A DNA stretch of 64,000 nt, from NCBI GenBank assembly GCA_947044365.1, contig OX345649.1, positions 1,916,430 to 1,980,429 of the forward strand, read 5' to 3'. Source of the stretch: Petrosia ficiformis. Taxonomy: Eukaryota > Porifera > Demospongiae > Haplosclerida > Petrosiidae. The notes under the pieces are model-generated. The model had not been told where the DNA came from, searched no databases, and saw only the letters and a list, made by a program, of their open reading frames with translations. The position numbers were made by a program, and so were the translations under genes. Of the stretch, positions 1-13,100 are shown piece after piece (the stretch's first letter is position 1; each line of letters opens with the position of its first letter).

Positions 1-2090
1 ATTATATATAATATATATATATCAGAGAGTACGGTACAATTGACTTCAATCAAGAGTGTGGGTGTTGAATAAGTAAGGGTGGCAACCGTGGCATCACTAG
101 AGCAGCTTTGAGTGCCACACACTCCATTGGAGCATCGTTTGCATACCCCTTAAAATATTTGGACATTTCGCTAATAAAGTTGTTTCCTATCTTTCTATAT
201 GGAAATTCGAAAATATTTCTTCTCCACTGAACAACGGTCTGATGTGCTTCATCTATATGGTTACATAAGGTGCCCCCATCAACATCCCCCCACGAGAAGG
301 CCAGATTCTATGGTAAGGGAGAAAAAAGCCTCACTGGGGTTTGTACTAGTCAGGCGTGGCCTGACCCTCGCAGAGACGAAGGGTCAGGACCAGTACGGTA
401 GCAGTATTTGGCCGCTCGTGCATTTCAATTGAATGTAGTAAGCTGAAATCTCTGCTAATATATACAGATAAGTTAAAATATACATAAAGCTTATAATACT
501 GAGTAATTTTATGACTAAAAATTACCTTTTATATGTCCAGAGATCTTCGTTAATGTAGCGATCTGGCGAGTAGCAAAACTGTCAAAATCACTATTATTCA
601 CTATTATTCCTCTTTTTCATAAAAATAGGTTTCTACGTTTCTGGAGCTATTAAAGTAGTTGTACCAATATACCAATGTGGTGGCGGCATGTTCGGCATTC
701 TCTTGTCAAAACGCCCACGTTTTGTTGGATATATATGGCTGGCTGTGCTTTGATACAAGTGTCTGCTCTTTGATGTTACTTTGAAGTTAGCTTATGGTAC
801 TTAAAAAAAGTAAAAGGAGATTAGAATGATGTTGAAATATGTGTGATGTATAGACTTGCTTTCTAGCTAGTTCTAGTGAGAGAGAAAGGGATGTTGGGAA
901 AATAAGTGAAAAATACGGTTCGCTTTCAGACTTGAGTGGATGCTGTGCTTGCAGTAATTGGTAAGCAAGTTGAGGTGACTGTTAGATTGCTCCAGGAGGT
1001 CCAGAAAGTTGCAAAGAAGCTGCATTCAGTTGCATCTGTGCTGCTGAGCCACACCTCACATATTATGCTTGATCAAGGTGGGTGTGGTTATAATAATTTC
1101 GCGGCACGAACGGTATACCACGCCTATTAAAAGAATAATCTGGCTACGCCTATGGGTCGTAGGAAGATTGTTGACGCAGTGCTTTGCTAGCGATAGTCAT
1201 GATACAGTAGCATTTATGTTTAGATGTGTGTAGATGTCCGCAGGAGCCTTCTGAAGTCTGGAAACAGTTACCGTGAGTGACATAACTTTGCAACCAAAAG
1301 GTTTTACAAAAGGCACTTGTTATTTTTGTTCCTTATATAATGCTGGCATTGTATAGATTACGTAATTGTGCATAAAAATTAATTATAAAATAGAAATAGG
1401 AAGATGTGTATGGATGTGTCTGTGTTAAACTCTCAGGGAGTGGAGGTTCTGTGAAAGAGAAATGGGAAACATTGTGTTCATCGTTAGTTGAGTCACAGTG
1501 ACAGGAAGAAGTTCAGACAATCAAGCAAGCAGAAGAATATATTAGACTGGCAAAGAACAAACGGTTCAAGGAAAGCAGGCATGGCAGGAAATTAATGGTC
1601 TGAAGCAAGGCTGTAAATTAGCTCCTACTTTTTTCAACCTCGATGTATGTCTATTGGCAGAGACATGGTCTGCAAGAGTATGTGATGTGGAGGGGGTTGA
1701 AACATACCTGACATACAAGTTTCACAAGGAACTATTCAGTAGGTATACTAAGAATGTTCGTGAGTGTAAACAAGCAATGAGTGCTAATTTGCTGATGTAG
1801 CTCTGCTAGCACCCACACGAGAAGGGGCAGAACAACCATGCAATTAAGATCTACATCAAAGTGGCAAGAGCTTTTGGGTTAAATGGAAAACCTTGTTCGA
1901 CGAGAGAGGTACAGGATGAAGAACTAGCACCAATACTACTAGTTGTGGAAGGTGGAACTACACTATAGAGAGTGTTGATAAGTTTGCCTAACTATGTATA
2001 GGCTTAATAATTGTTTCAAGTGGTAGTATTTAAGGACAGGAATCTTAAAATTCTAACAGAGGCTGATCTATCATCTGACATCAGCATAAG
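1..2090. other. Region without a recognisable gene
   Basis: No family, splice-consistent gene model or RNA gene could be supported on either strand. The first 22 bases are a TA-rich repeat. Short open stretches at 199-432 and 936-1130 (+) match nothing I know. A piece near 1237-1322 resembles the dispersed repeat family seen at 27893-28445 and 51798-52399, sharing the 'ccaaaaggtttta' core, so at least part is repeat-derived. Homology to the inverted duplication at 10 kb stops near 2090, which marks a duplication breakpoint. Confidence 0.5.
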
Positions 2091-2197
2091 TGTGAGTAAT
2101 AAATGGTAATTTTAAATGTCAATAAAATAATTAATTAGTTTTTCATTATAATTATTATTTTTATTTAGGTCCACATTAATACAATGGCAATGCTTAC

Positions 2198-2679
2198 TAT
2201 TTCTGCAGTGGATATACAAGTCTTGATCAAGTGGGCATTGTTTAGCGTCAATAGAATCCAGAGTACATTCATAAAATCCGTAAGAATATGGTGGGCAGTC
2301 TATTGAACCAATCAACATTGAACTGTTTCTGCTCCCAAAAGCAGCAATACCATTGGATGATTCTGTGTATGCAAAAATGATAACAAAGTAATTATGTGAT
2401 AAATAAAAAAAACTTACCATAATATCCAAAATTATTGCAGGCTATTTCAGCCACTTCAGCAGCATTGACATCAGAGGTATTCAGACATATATTACTGTAT
2501 GAGTTATTGTAACATATTTCTAACACTCCACTGACAGTTTCATAAGTCCCAAATTCAGTTTCTTGTGAATCTTCTGTGCTGTTCTTAATATTGAGGTCTC
2601 CATTAGTACAGTATTCACTTTGTGCATTTATTAGGTTGGGAAAGAGAACCAACACAATAACCAAGAGAATCTTCATCAT
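2198..2679 (-). pseudogene. Truncated inverted copy of SRCR receptor exons 1-2
   Basis: Two exons (2679-2418 and 2362-2198) encode a signal peptide (M-K-I-L-L-V-I-V, ending near N-A-Q) and one complete SRCR module with the G-x-Y-G half-way break. They match exons 1 and 2 of the + strand receptor at 10176-10651. Exon lengths are identical (259 nt from the second ATG, and 165 nt), the splice sites and intervening intron match, and I count about 94% nucleotide identity. The frame is intact, but no third exon follows on this strand before homology ends near 2090, so the copy is a 5' fragment. This copy starts ATG-ATG, whereas the full gene has GTG-ATG. It could be expressed as a short secreted single-SRCR protein, but I infer a duplication relic. 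Confidence 0.75.
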
Positions 2680-3598
2680 ACTATGAAGTGTAAGATGATA
2701 CACTGCAAAAATAAGATTGTTAAAGTAACAAATGTATTGGTTATATAGTACAGTTGCAAGGATGCAAATTATAATTAAATTGTCATTCATATTATTATTA
2801 CTGCGTGATAACATACTTGCACCAATTATCATGTCTTATATCTCATATTAGATGCTCAAAGATGGTTTTGGAAATCTACGAAGATTTCATTAAAATATTC
2901 ATTTGCTTTTTTGTATATCTATTAGACAGGATAAGGAGATTGAAATTTCAATTATTGGATTATAATTAGTACAAGTACATATATGTCACTATGCAGTCAT
3001 AACAACCTACACGACCAATTAAATTAGAGTTTCCACTATTCCTTGTAACTGTATTAATTTAGACATTTTAATTTTTGCATTGTAAGAACTTGTGCACATT
3101 TGTAATACATATATATTTGCAGGTAGTATAATTATACAGAGTTGACCACCGTACCTGCACTAATAAGATACTGAGTAATATGGAGTCCAATAATATGATA
3201 TTATTTTCGATATGATACCATTTTGTATAACAAGTTTTGCCTTATGATTATTTAGTAAAATGTGTGGTTATAATTAAAAAAATTAAGGGGATTATCTTGT
3301 TAAATGGGTGTGATTATATCAACACTGGTGAATTCCATATTTTGATATGATACAACAAAGAAGGGGTATTGAGAATATATCAATAGTAGCTATCTCCCAC
3401 CACTATATACTATTTAGTCTGATACTAGTGTAATCAAACATGAACTTAAAACTAAAAAAAGCAAAATATCTTATTTTTAATGAAGTTTGGACATTTTCCA
3501 CAACATCTAGGTATGACTATAATTATGCATTACCATTTTTTGTTTAATGTCAAAAGTTATATGTATGATGTCACTAATTAATTTTTGGATCATCACAA
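2680..3598. other. AT-rich spacer between receptor fragments
   Basis: This 0.9-kb spacer lies 5' of the SRCR fragment and 3' of the adhesion-GPCR pseudogene. I see no exon, repeat array or RNA structure in it. It would hold the promoter of the SRCR fragment, if that fragment has one. Confidence 0.4.
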
Positions 3599-4730
3599 TC
3601 AAAGAGATATATTTCCGGGAAGGTTTGACATTTTGTTTGTCACATCCTTCCCTATTTCCTGTTTCTCTTTATCATCGTCACAATCCAACGTTACCGTAGT
3701 TTGATTGAAAGAAGATTCCACTATTCTAGCCTCTTCTTTATTTGACATTTCTTCCTCATTTTCGTGTTCATCCTTCCCTATATTTTCTAGAATTATTGCA
3801 TCCTCTTGTGAAAAGAGAGATTTACCCGCTGAATATTTTAAAGTATCTGATCCTCGTTTTGGATTGTTGTCATTAAATGTGAAAACACTTGAATCACCAC
3901 TAGTTCGTTTACCTGAATATTGCTTTAAGGTGTCTCTATCTGTTGTAGAATCAGTATTTGAAGATTTTCGTCGATAGTTTCGAATTCGATCAAACGTCGA
4001 TGAACTGAAGTCTGAAACGTTCTTCCTTGTAGCTCCATAAAACCAGTGTTTCCATACACTTCGGATATCCCTTGAGCGAAGGCAATGCATAATGAATATA
4101 AATAATCCATGAAATGCAGTCACGATCACAAATAATGCAGCAAACGCATCTCGAACTATTTGAATATCTTGAGTTGCAAATAGTGCAATACCCCATCCTA
4201 ATCCAAACAAGACAGACAGTGTGGTGACACTGACAAGTTGTTGACGAACAAAAGATACATTCTCTTGTTTCTTCTTGACATTTTAAAAGTCACTTTTACA
4301 AGATTTATGTGAAAGTGTGACAAAAAAATTGCCCAATTGAAAATGTAAATTATCAAGAAAGGAACCACCATTCCAATATATTCTCGTATATAATTAGGTG
4401 CATTATAGTAAAATATCACACCGGTGCTTTTAAAAATCACCCAATACAAGTTAGCATTGAACTGAAATACATGAAACCAAATAAGAGTTAAAATAACTCA
4501 TCACTTTACAATGAAATTGAGATGATTTTTATAGTATAGTTTAGACAGTTTTAATACCTAGACTTCACTTTATACTTGCACATCAGTGAGATTCTGTGCA
4601 ATGCAGTTAATAGTATGCTTTGCAAGCAATAGGATGCTTTTTATGGCCCGCAGGGCCATCCCTATGATTGCTTTCCCACGGGTTCGATGTATGTTTATAT
4701 AATTATATATAATTATATATAATTATATAT

Positions 4731-5154
4731 GTGACTGTGGATGAGAAAATCAACCTTATGGGCAAATTTAATAATTGTCAGTATAAGGCAAAATAACACA
4801 AAAATTCAAACGAAAGCAGATTAGCGTTTTATTACATTTTCTTATAGTATAATACCTTAGCTTTCCTGACAATTAGTTACAGACGTCAGTTACACACAGA
4901 TTTCCTATAGCGATCGTTTCAACGGGAATATACGGCACTTATTTAATAATAATTTCATTGTTTTTCAACGCGTTTATCTCCAAAAATTAAAGTGCTGATA
5001 TAACATGTTTAAAGGTCTATAACTTGGTAACGCATTGCCAGATCGCCAAACCGATTTCACCACAGCATAGCTGACATACCAAGGACTTCAAAAATATGAA
5101 AAAATGCATTTCGAAAATTTTGCCCATAAGGTTGATTTTCTCATCCACGGTCAC
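4731..5154. mobile_element. MITE with 37-bp terminal inverted repeats
   Basis: The ends 4731-4767 and 5118-5154 are inverted copies of each other with about one mismatch (outermost bases gtgac). The 424-bp element has no ORF. It sits between the TM4 and TM5 exons of the GPCR pseudogene, next to a triple (aattatatat) repeat, and TA-rich DNA flanks both ends. It is probably a non-autonomous DNA transposon, and I cannot assign a superfamily. Confidence 0.8.
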
Positions 5155-6248
5155 ATATATTTTCTTGTGTGCGTTGTATACGTAGTTAAGGAAGTTACAT
5201 CATTCCCGGGGGCTTGGTCAATTAATGGGCGTGGCGCGTAAAAGAACGCGTGATCATTGATCAAGCTCTACACAGCAGCAGAAAGAAATCTGTGTAGCTT
5301 ATGTAGAAACTGGAACTAATAGCTAGCTATTCTGCCTGAAATATATTCCTAAAGTTCTACAAGGTCCTTTGAAAGGTCAGGAGAGTAGATAATCAAAATA
5401 ATAAGCTGTTGTCTTTCATGCTTGATAAAGTCAGCCATGATTACCGAATGCTGGACACCACAAAGCAGTCATAGAGATATGTTTATCTTTACTTAAATTT
5501 GTAAAGCAATCATAGGGATGTTTTTTTTCTCTATATACACTTGTTTTTAAATAAATTACTACTGAACATGTAGACATACTGACATAGTATGTTTAACTAG
5601 AAGTCACTTACTGACATAATTTTTATAATTTGGAGCAAAGCAGAAGAGAACAATGAAAATTGGTGTCACTAAAGAGAGAAGGAATTTCATTCATTTTATT
5701 GAATTCACATAATTATAATACTTCTACATTTTACTTACACCAGGAAACAATAGCAGCTTTCAAAACAAAGTGAGGTATGTTTGCTCCTAGAACAATAACC
5801 AGTTTCATATAGAGGTTAATAGCTTCAGCTGCCATCACTAGAAAGGTCACCAGGAAGAAATACTGTAAAACAGCAGCTGATAATGCACACAGACCAGTCA
5901 CTGTTCTACTGTGAACAGCAACTATGAATGTTATATAAAGACCCATTAGAGCAAAACATAAGTTTATGAGCGGCTGTCCATGTTCTGATGTACGCAACTT
6001 CTACAGTATTGAATAATAAAATACATGAAATTATAGTAAAAAAATTATGAATATTGAACTGACATGCTGCTTAGATATGATATGATAGTAACAAGTAGAC
6101 AGCAAATTGATACAATTAGTCCAATATAAGTCACAGCTTCCAACACAATAGCTGATGTTGTGTCTTCTGTTGGTTCTATCTCGGGTGATACATCCTAAGA
6201 ATTAGAAAACAATGAAAATGAATACTCATTCATTCCTTTGTAGCTAAC

Positions 6249-6471
6249 CAAGAGTATACAGAAACTAGTCAAATGGTTACAGAAACATGCGACTACATCT
6301 TGACTATCATTATAAGTTTCATCAATCTCACATCCCTCAGATGACCAATCACCATATCCATCTGTGGAATAATTATAAAGTTATGAATAATGATTTATGA
6401 TATTGATACTTCATTACTATCAAGTCTTGGGTTCCAGAAAGAGCATTGAGGGTCTGAACCATTGATACTCT
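6249..6471 (-). other. GPS cleavage motif exons of the pseudogene
   Basis: Two small exons join in phase to give the G-protein-coupled-receptor proteolysis site. The first half is C-S-F-W-N, the second W-S-S-E-G-C and then V-A-C-F-C-N-H-L-T-S-F. All four family cysteines, both tryptophans and the His-Leu/Thr scissile site are present, so this part looks like a once-functional autoproteolytic adhesion GPCR despite lesions elsewhere. Confidence 0.85.
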
Positions 6472-7947
6472 AAATGAAAATAAGAAGAAGTTGTACATTA
6501 ACAGCTACTATAATTATAACTTAGTACCGGATTTTTAAGAAAGGTTATATTGAGACGGGGATCTATATCTTCAACTGAATCAGATCCCACAACACTTGCT
6601 GATATGATAATACCTCCAACCTCCAAGTCATTATTCACTCTTCTTAAGAACAAACTATCAGAAAGAAATACTGCATGTGTGATTCTAGTGTTATTCGTAA
6701 CATTTAGAATTGCACTGAACAAGTTATTAGAAAGGCTAATAGAAGCTGTTGATTGGTTGGGTCCCATATGAAATAATAGATCATTTGAATCAATATTTTC
6801 AGTCACATTCAAATCTGAGAATGTTCCAAGATTAGCACTGAAGATTTGACCTATCTCCATGAATTTTTCGAGATCTACTTGTTGTACTGACACTGCAAAT
6901 GCACTTCTCGTAATCACAACAGGTTGTGAGGTATTTCCAACAGGAATTTCTTCAGCAACAGATTCAATTGCTTCTAGAATCCTATTAATAGTTTGGAAAT
7001 ATTAATGAATTTAGATAGTCATTGGAAATCCTCACATGGCTGAAGTATTGGAAGATTCTTGACTCTCTTGTAATGTTTCTACATCAACATTTATTATATT
7101 ATTCACAACATTAAAAAAATCATTAGGTCAACTGTGAAATTATGACACATTACATATAATACACATCATACTTTCTAACTTACTGATAGGTTACCAGATA
7201 CTTCCTCTGTTTCTATAGACTTCCATTACTGAAATCACCTCCACAATATCTGGTAGCTGTTAGACTTCCTTCCTGTAATGTTACATTACCACAAGGGCAA
7301 CTACCTTCAGCAAGTTCACCAATGTTAACTTCTGGCCACCTAATTGATATTGTTAAGTTTGTATTTCCAGAACGTGAAGGAATGTCAGTGACATTGGAAC
7401 GACAACCATCTGTGCACATAGGGAACTAGTTATTTCTCTGTGTTAGAGTATCTTTTCTTACCAAATCTGTCAACTTCATTAATAGTGATATTTATGTTCA
7501 ATTACATTCCAAATATCTCCATTTTCTCTTCAACATCTTCTAATAACTCTTCACTTCCTCCTTTGTTGGTTATCAAGGTGATTAAAATTGGAACCTTTTG
7601 AAGTGGACAGCTGGAACTATAAAATATGAAGTCAATATAACTGGATAGATTTAGCAATACTTATTCCATGCATAATTTACTTAGGAATGAGGACATTGTC
7701 TTTGTACCACCAGATATTTGATGTTGGATTGCCACTAGCTCTGCATGTAAGACTAGTAGATTCATATAGTTCACCCACCGTGTCTTCTGGATGGACTTCA
7801 ATAGTGGGTGATATAAATGCTCCTACAAGTACCTCTTTTCAAAATGAGTAAAATTAATAATAATTAATGCCTGAATACTGTATTTGTTTTTCAATTACTT
7901 GCCTATGTCACAGTTTTTCCCCTTAATCAAACATGCAAGAGTAATCT

Positions 7948-9671
7948 TTACCCAAAAAATGTTAACCATTGAAGGGCATGATGGTCTGTCCTAGCTTGGA
8001 AGCGTAGTCCAAATAAATATATTTGTCGAAAATATTCTACAGCCCACACTAGAGCCAGTAGTTCTCTTTGTGTAGCACAGTAGCATCGCTCTGGCTTCCT
8101 CAGCATTCTGCTTGCATAGGCAATTACATTTTCTTGGCCACCAATAACTTGCAAGAAAACAGCTCCTAGTCCTTCATTCCTGGCATCAGTAAATAGTTTT
8201 TGTTTTCTGGACAGGCAAGTACTGGACTACGCATTAGGCACTGTTTTAGTTTGTCAAATGCTTGTTGGCAGACATTTGTCCAGCACCACTGACGGTCAAT
8301 CAGACGATATAGAGGTGAGACCTTTGGGCAAACTGTTTCAAAAAACATCTGTAATATGAGGCAAATCCCAAAAATTGACAAAGTAGCTTAATATTTGTTG
8401 GAGGGGCCCAGTTTCTAACAGCTGTAACCTATTCTGGGTCGGTTTTCACTTCTTCACTGGATATGATATGACCGACATAATTTACACTCTTTTGAAAAAG
8501 GTAGCACTAGACCAAGAATGTTGACCAGTGGAGTCCCCTTAAAACCAATTCAACAAGGCATTGGAAGGTTGCTGGTGCATTGCATAATCCAAATAGAGAC
8601 CCAACAGGCTCCCACTAAGGTGTCCAATGTATCATCAAGGAATAGAAGCCTTCTCGGTGGAGACCTAATTGGTGTAGCTATTTGGAGGTGTGGATTGAGT
8701 GTTGAAGTAAAGTGGTTTGTCCCAAGTCGTCATCGTTTTGAGGTATGATGTCCATATATCCATGAAATAGCGCTCTCAGCTGTTCTTTCAATTCAATAGA
8801 GAGGCCTTCTGAGTTCTGCCTTCTGTAGCAGCTCTGAGATTATAGCATTCTCAGTATGAACGGGACGGTTGAGACTATCTGGACTTGTGGTGTTCGAATA
8901 AACTGTGTTGATAACATCTCCATTGGAAATGTCCAATTTTCTCATGGCTGTGAATAGTAATAGGCGAGTTAAATTGCTGTGATTAGTGAACGGGTTGACT
9001 TCCCTAGATTTTGCACTTACTGCTGGGTTTTCCAAAGGTCTTCTCGAACCAATGTGAGGGCTGATCCTGTGTTGACTAATATAGATGTTGTATGCCCTTG
9101 AACTTTGCCGCGTCAATGGTCACCGGTGAGTGTATAGTGTTAATGTAATCTAAATTGGGGTCTCCTAGGGTATTGGTGCAATTTCTGTGGATGTGACCTT
9201 GTTTACCACACTGTCAACATATAATTTTAGTTTGTCTATATATAGCAAGAATTGTAACTCCCACAGAGTGTTTGTCCTTTAAAATTATCTGGCCCTTGCG
9301 AAGGTACTTCATTTCAAGGGTCAATTGTTGTAAATACTAAAACTTCTGATGTGTTTTTTTCCACAATAGGATCAAGGTGATGACTATTTTTTGTGCTTGA
9401 TAAATTCTTCTCTGAGCTGCCTCTACACTTAGTTGTCTTCTTGCCAACATTAACACTCCATCCAGGGTATTGGGTTGTTCCTTCATAAGTAACAACTGGA
9501 TAGAGGGGAATTGAACGATTGGGTTATATATAGTGTTGAGTCAGAGCTCCAATGACTGCATCATGCTGAGTTGATTCTAAAGTCGTCAGTCGATCGAAGT
9601 TTTCTCAGTTGGATGTTTGCTGGCCTGCACAAAACCTTGTGCCATAGGACAAATCCCACTTCTGACACCAC
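7948..9671 (-). mobile_element. Degenerate Ty3/gypsy retrotransposon, conventional order
   Basis: Reading on the minus strand from 9671: a gag-like stretch (about 9540-9350); a CCHC zinc knuckle near 9230-9190 with a TGA inside; a pepsin-type protease near 9090 in which the DTG triad reads N-T-G; a broken reverse transcriptase (F-G-L-C-N-A-P near 8600, G-H-I-I-S near 8470); and an RNase H domain at 8381-7948 (Y-A-S-R, then T-D-H-H-A-L). Several frameshifts and stops show it is dead. Protease before RT before RNase H is the usual gypsy order, and integrase and the 3' LTR are missing. The element ends beside the Ig exon of the GPCR pseudogene and probably truncated it. Confidence 0.8.
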
Positions 9672-9865
9672 TGTAGAGGTGATATTTATTAGTCGAAAGA
9701 GAACCCACACACATGAAATGAGAGCTACTTTGCTATATACAAAATCAAAAGGAAGTAATCATGGCTAAGACATGTAGCACAAGAGACAATTAGACAATAT
9801 ATATAGACAATGTGGCTAGTAATAACAATGGTGTTTATATACAAGTGCACATCGCAGTATCTACA
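9672..9865 (-). repeat. 5' LTR of the gypsy element
   Basis: A 194-bp segment begins TGTAGATACTG and ends CTCTACA on the minus strand, so it has TG...CA ends. It carries a TATA-like tatataaa box and an AATAAA signal. One base downstream is 'tggtgtcagaagtggg', which looks like a tRNA primer-binding site because it begins TGG. No matching 3' LTR is in the window. Confidence 0.65.
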
Positions 9866-10175
9866 TTCATGGTTCTTGGTAAATTAGATGCACCTTCAAG
9901 GCTTTGAAAATCACCACCCACTTCAAAAAACCTCACCCGTCAATATACTGGAAAAAGTTTGAAACCTTTATAACTCCATTTCTCATCCAAGATCCTCAAT
10001 TGCACATCGGTGAATCGATTCATTTCACATCAGTAAATCACGTGGCAATGAGTGTATATATCTACGTATCCTCTTTAATTTAAATTTAATTGGTCCCGAG
10101 ACCGCACTCATAACCCTGAGACCAGTATTCACTTATAAAGGTAGTTGAAGCTATTATGTGCACACTTCATAAGTG
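9866..10175 (+). promoter_or_regulatory. Presumed upstream region of the SRCR receptor
   Basis: About 310 bp lie between the LTR and the receptor start codon and contain no ORF. Identity with the inverted 5' copy begins only at 'cacttcata', about 10 bp before the ATG. The two copies therefore do not share a promoter, and this region, possibly with LTR sequence, would drive the full gene. Confidence 0.35.
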
Positions 10176-13100
10176 ATGAAGATTCTTTTGGTTATTGTGT
10201 TGGTTCTCTTACTCGATTTAATAAATGCACAAAGTGAATACTGTTATAATGGAGACCTCAATATTAAGAATAGAACAAAAGATTCTCAAGGAACTGAATT
10301 TGGGACTTATGAAACTGTCAGTGGAGTGTTAGAAATATGTTACAATAACTCATATAGTAATATATGTTTGAATACCTCTGATGTCAATGCTACTGAAGTG
10401 GCTCGAATAGCCTGCAATAATTTTGGATATTATGGTAAGTTTTTTATTAATCATATAATTACTTTGTTATCATTCTGCATACACAGAATCATCCAATGGT
10501 ATTGCTGCTTTTGGGAGCAGAAACAGTTCAATGTTGATTGGTTCAATAGACTGCCCACCATATTCTTACGGATTTTATGAATGTACTCTGGATTCTATTG
10601 ACGCTAAAGAATGCCCACTTGATCAAGACTTAAATATCTACTGCAGCAATTGTAAGCATTGCATTGTATTATTGTGGACCTAAATAAGACTTATATGTAA
10701 TAATTATAATGAAAAATAAATTAATTGTTTATTGACTTGTAAACTTTCTGTTTATTATTCACACTAATTCTTCTTGTTTCAGTTATTCAAAGTCCATCAT
10801 ATTGTCCATATGATGGTGAAACCTATTTTTCTTCTGATAGTTACTTCTATTTCAGTAATGGACTTAGCTATCACGTGGGGTATCCACTGTTGTGTATTAA
10901 TAACACATACACTCCATATTCATCTTCTGTTACTGACCAATTAGTAGCTGATTATTATTGTTCATCATATTATGGCAGTAAGAACATTACACATGCTACA
11001 CACACACTACACACACACTACACACACACACCACACACACTACACACACCACACACACAGCTATCTTCACGTTCACAATAACTTCAGGTTGTGATGACTT
11101 GATCAAGTCATCGCAACCTGTTGTGATAAATATGCATGTATCAATACATGCATATTTATCACAACACACATGCACACATAATATATAATTATATATACAT
11201 GTATAATTATATGTGTGCATTCTGTAGTTTGTAGTTTAATGTAATAAGGTTAATGCATGATTTCATCCTTTGACATACACAACTAGACTGATGAATAATA
11301 AACTAAATCTAGTGCATGGAAATATTTTGTTGATCTAAACTTAAGATGTTAAAGTCAAAGTAACTGTGAATGACCTTTATTGTTGTCATGTAATCCTGTA
11401 TGTTTCAGGTGCTTTGAGTTATCCTGCTTTTGGAGAGTATTCAGATTATGAGCTGAATTTCACACCTCGAAATATCATCAATAGCTTGTATTGTCCTCCT
11501 GATGTTGTTAATATTTCTAATTGTACATATTCCTTTGCTGGTGACTGTTTATCTGATGAGTATGGACTGATTACATGTGTACAATGTGAGTATCATAATA
11601 CTTAATTGTGTTTATTATATTTTGGTTTAGTTTGAATATTATGGTTTTAGTTTCAGTTAACTAACTAAATGTGCCCATTATTGGCCAATTTCCATTTATG
11701 TTAGTTACATTTAGTTATAGCTTCTTTAACTAATAGTCACAGAACCTTACTAAAAGCCTAGGTGCAGTTATAGTTAACTGATACACAATGTATGACAAGA
11801 AGTTGAGTAAGCTATGAATAATGCTTGATTTTGTGTTACTAATGATAGTATGTTTTTGAGTTACTGTTAATTTCATAGCTTCCAGTGATACATGTAGTTC
11901 TGGTGAGATAAGAAGATATGGAAATGAAATTTATATTGGGTATCCAACATCCCGTCGAACAACATCCTCTAGAATACAGATATGTTCTGGAGATGATGAA
12001 TTAATTGATATTTGTAGTGATACTGATTTGGATGAGGAAACTATTATTAATATCGCATGTTATTCTGATGGTAAGTGAAGACTATTAAAATAGTAACATC
12101 ATATAGAATCAATAGTTGGTGTAGGAACCGTGGGGCACTGTGGGCACTTCACCCCCAATAATTGTATAGTACATTATTGAATAACTGTCAATATGCACAT
12201 ATGTAATTGTCCTCAAAAATATCATGTAGAATTGTGCTATTAATAGTAATATCACTTATACAGCTACTACTGCTCAGATACTGGAATGGGATTATGAGAA
12301 TTATGGAATAAGTTCAAGTGGATTATATGCAACAAACATCACTTGCAGTGACTCTTTTAACTACACATCATCATTTGATGATTATTGTAATTATACTGTG
12401 TCTACTGTATGCAATGGAACACCTTTAGTGATTCAATGTACATATGGTAAGTTTATTAAATAGAATGATTAAGTAAGTATAAAGTTATGTGATATGATAT
12501 ATGTATGTGGTATTTTCAATGTATTGTAATATTCTTTTCTTATTATTTCAGAATGTACTGATGGAAGTGTTCGTCTATACAATAATCAAATTGCAAGCAC
12601 TGATGATGGTACTCTTACTATCACTGGTATTCTGGAGGTATGTGTGGATAACAAGTGGGCTACTGTATGTGATGATGATACTGATTTTGATAATGATGCT
12701 GCTCTACAGAGAGCTTGTGAAGCAATGGGTTATGCAGGTGAGAACAACTTATTGTTTTTTTAAATAATGTAATTAATATCTAGACAGGTAGATTTATAAT
12801 TAGTTTTGTTCAAACTGGTTTTCCCCATATGGGAGTGATAACAGGATGTTATATATATTTTGGGCACAGTTACTAGAAGGTAGTTCTGTATTGTGTATGT
12901 GTGTATTTAGAACCAATTAACTTTTCTGAGTTGTAATTTGTATGTATTCAGTTCTGTTTGTGGTATAGCCTTTGACTCTGCCACATAGCATGCTATAGTA
13001 CTAATAATCATATTTGTTTGTAATGTAGTTATTACCTGTGAATTTATGTTATATTTATAATGTATTTTATAATGTATTTTATAATGTATGTATAATGTAT

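Larger units (their letters stand above)
3599..7828 (-). pseudogene. Decayed adhesion GPCR (Ig, HRM-like, GAIN/GPS, 7TM)
   Basis: Recognisable exons, in order, are: 7828-7681 (Ig-like, with T-C-R-A-S-G and W-W-Y-K); about 7618-7472; 7410 to about 7190 (HRM-like, W-P then C-P-C-G); a GAIN segment 7080-7030 and 6980-6498; GPS exons 6471-6424 and 6361-6249; TM1 at 6196 to about 6062; TM2-TM4 at 6000-5739; TM4 at about 5677-5607; and TM5-TM7 plus an acidic tail at 4461-3599. The GPS has the canonical C-N-H-L-T-S-F cleavage site. Three lesions are visible: an in-frame TAA at 7504-7502, a frame change near 7222 inside the HRM-like module, and a frame change near 4285 between TM5 and TM6. The 5' end is lost where a gypsy element abuts at about 7.9 kb. 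These point to a pseudogene. Sequencing error could explain one lesion but is unlikely to explain all three. Confidence 0.75.

Noticed and set aside
199..432. 77-residue ORF as a gene
   Set aside because: No family resemblance, no splice support and repeat-like surroundings.
3705..3977. 90-residue + strand ORF
   Set aside because: Antisense shadow of the acidic tail of the GPCR pseudogene.
7948..9865. Endogenous retrovirus
   Set aside because: No envelope gene or intact pol; motifs and LTR size fit an ordinary decayed gypsy retrotransposon.
10173..10175. GTG start for the receptor
   Set aside because: The next codon is ATG and opens a good signal peptide; non-ATG initiation is not needed.
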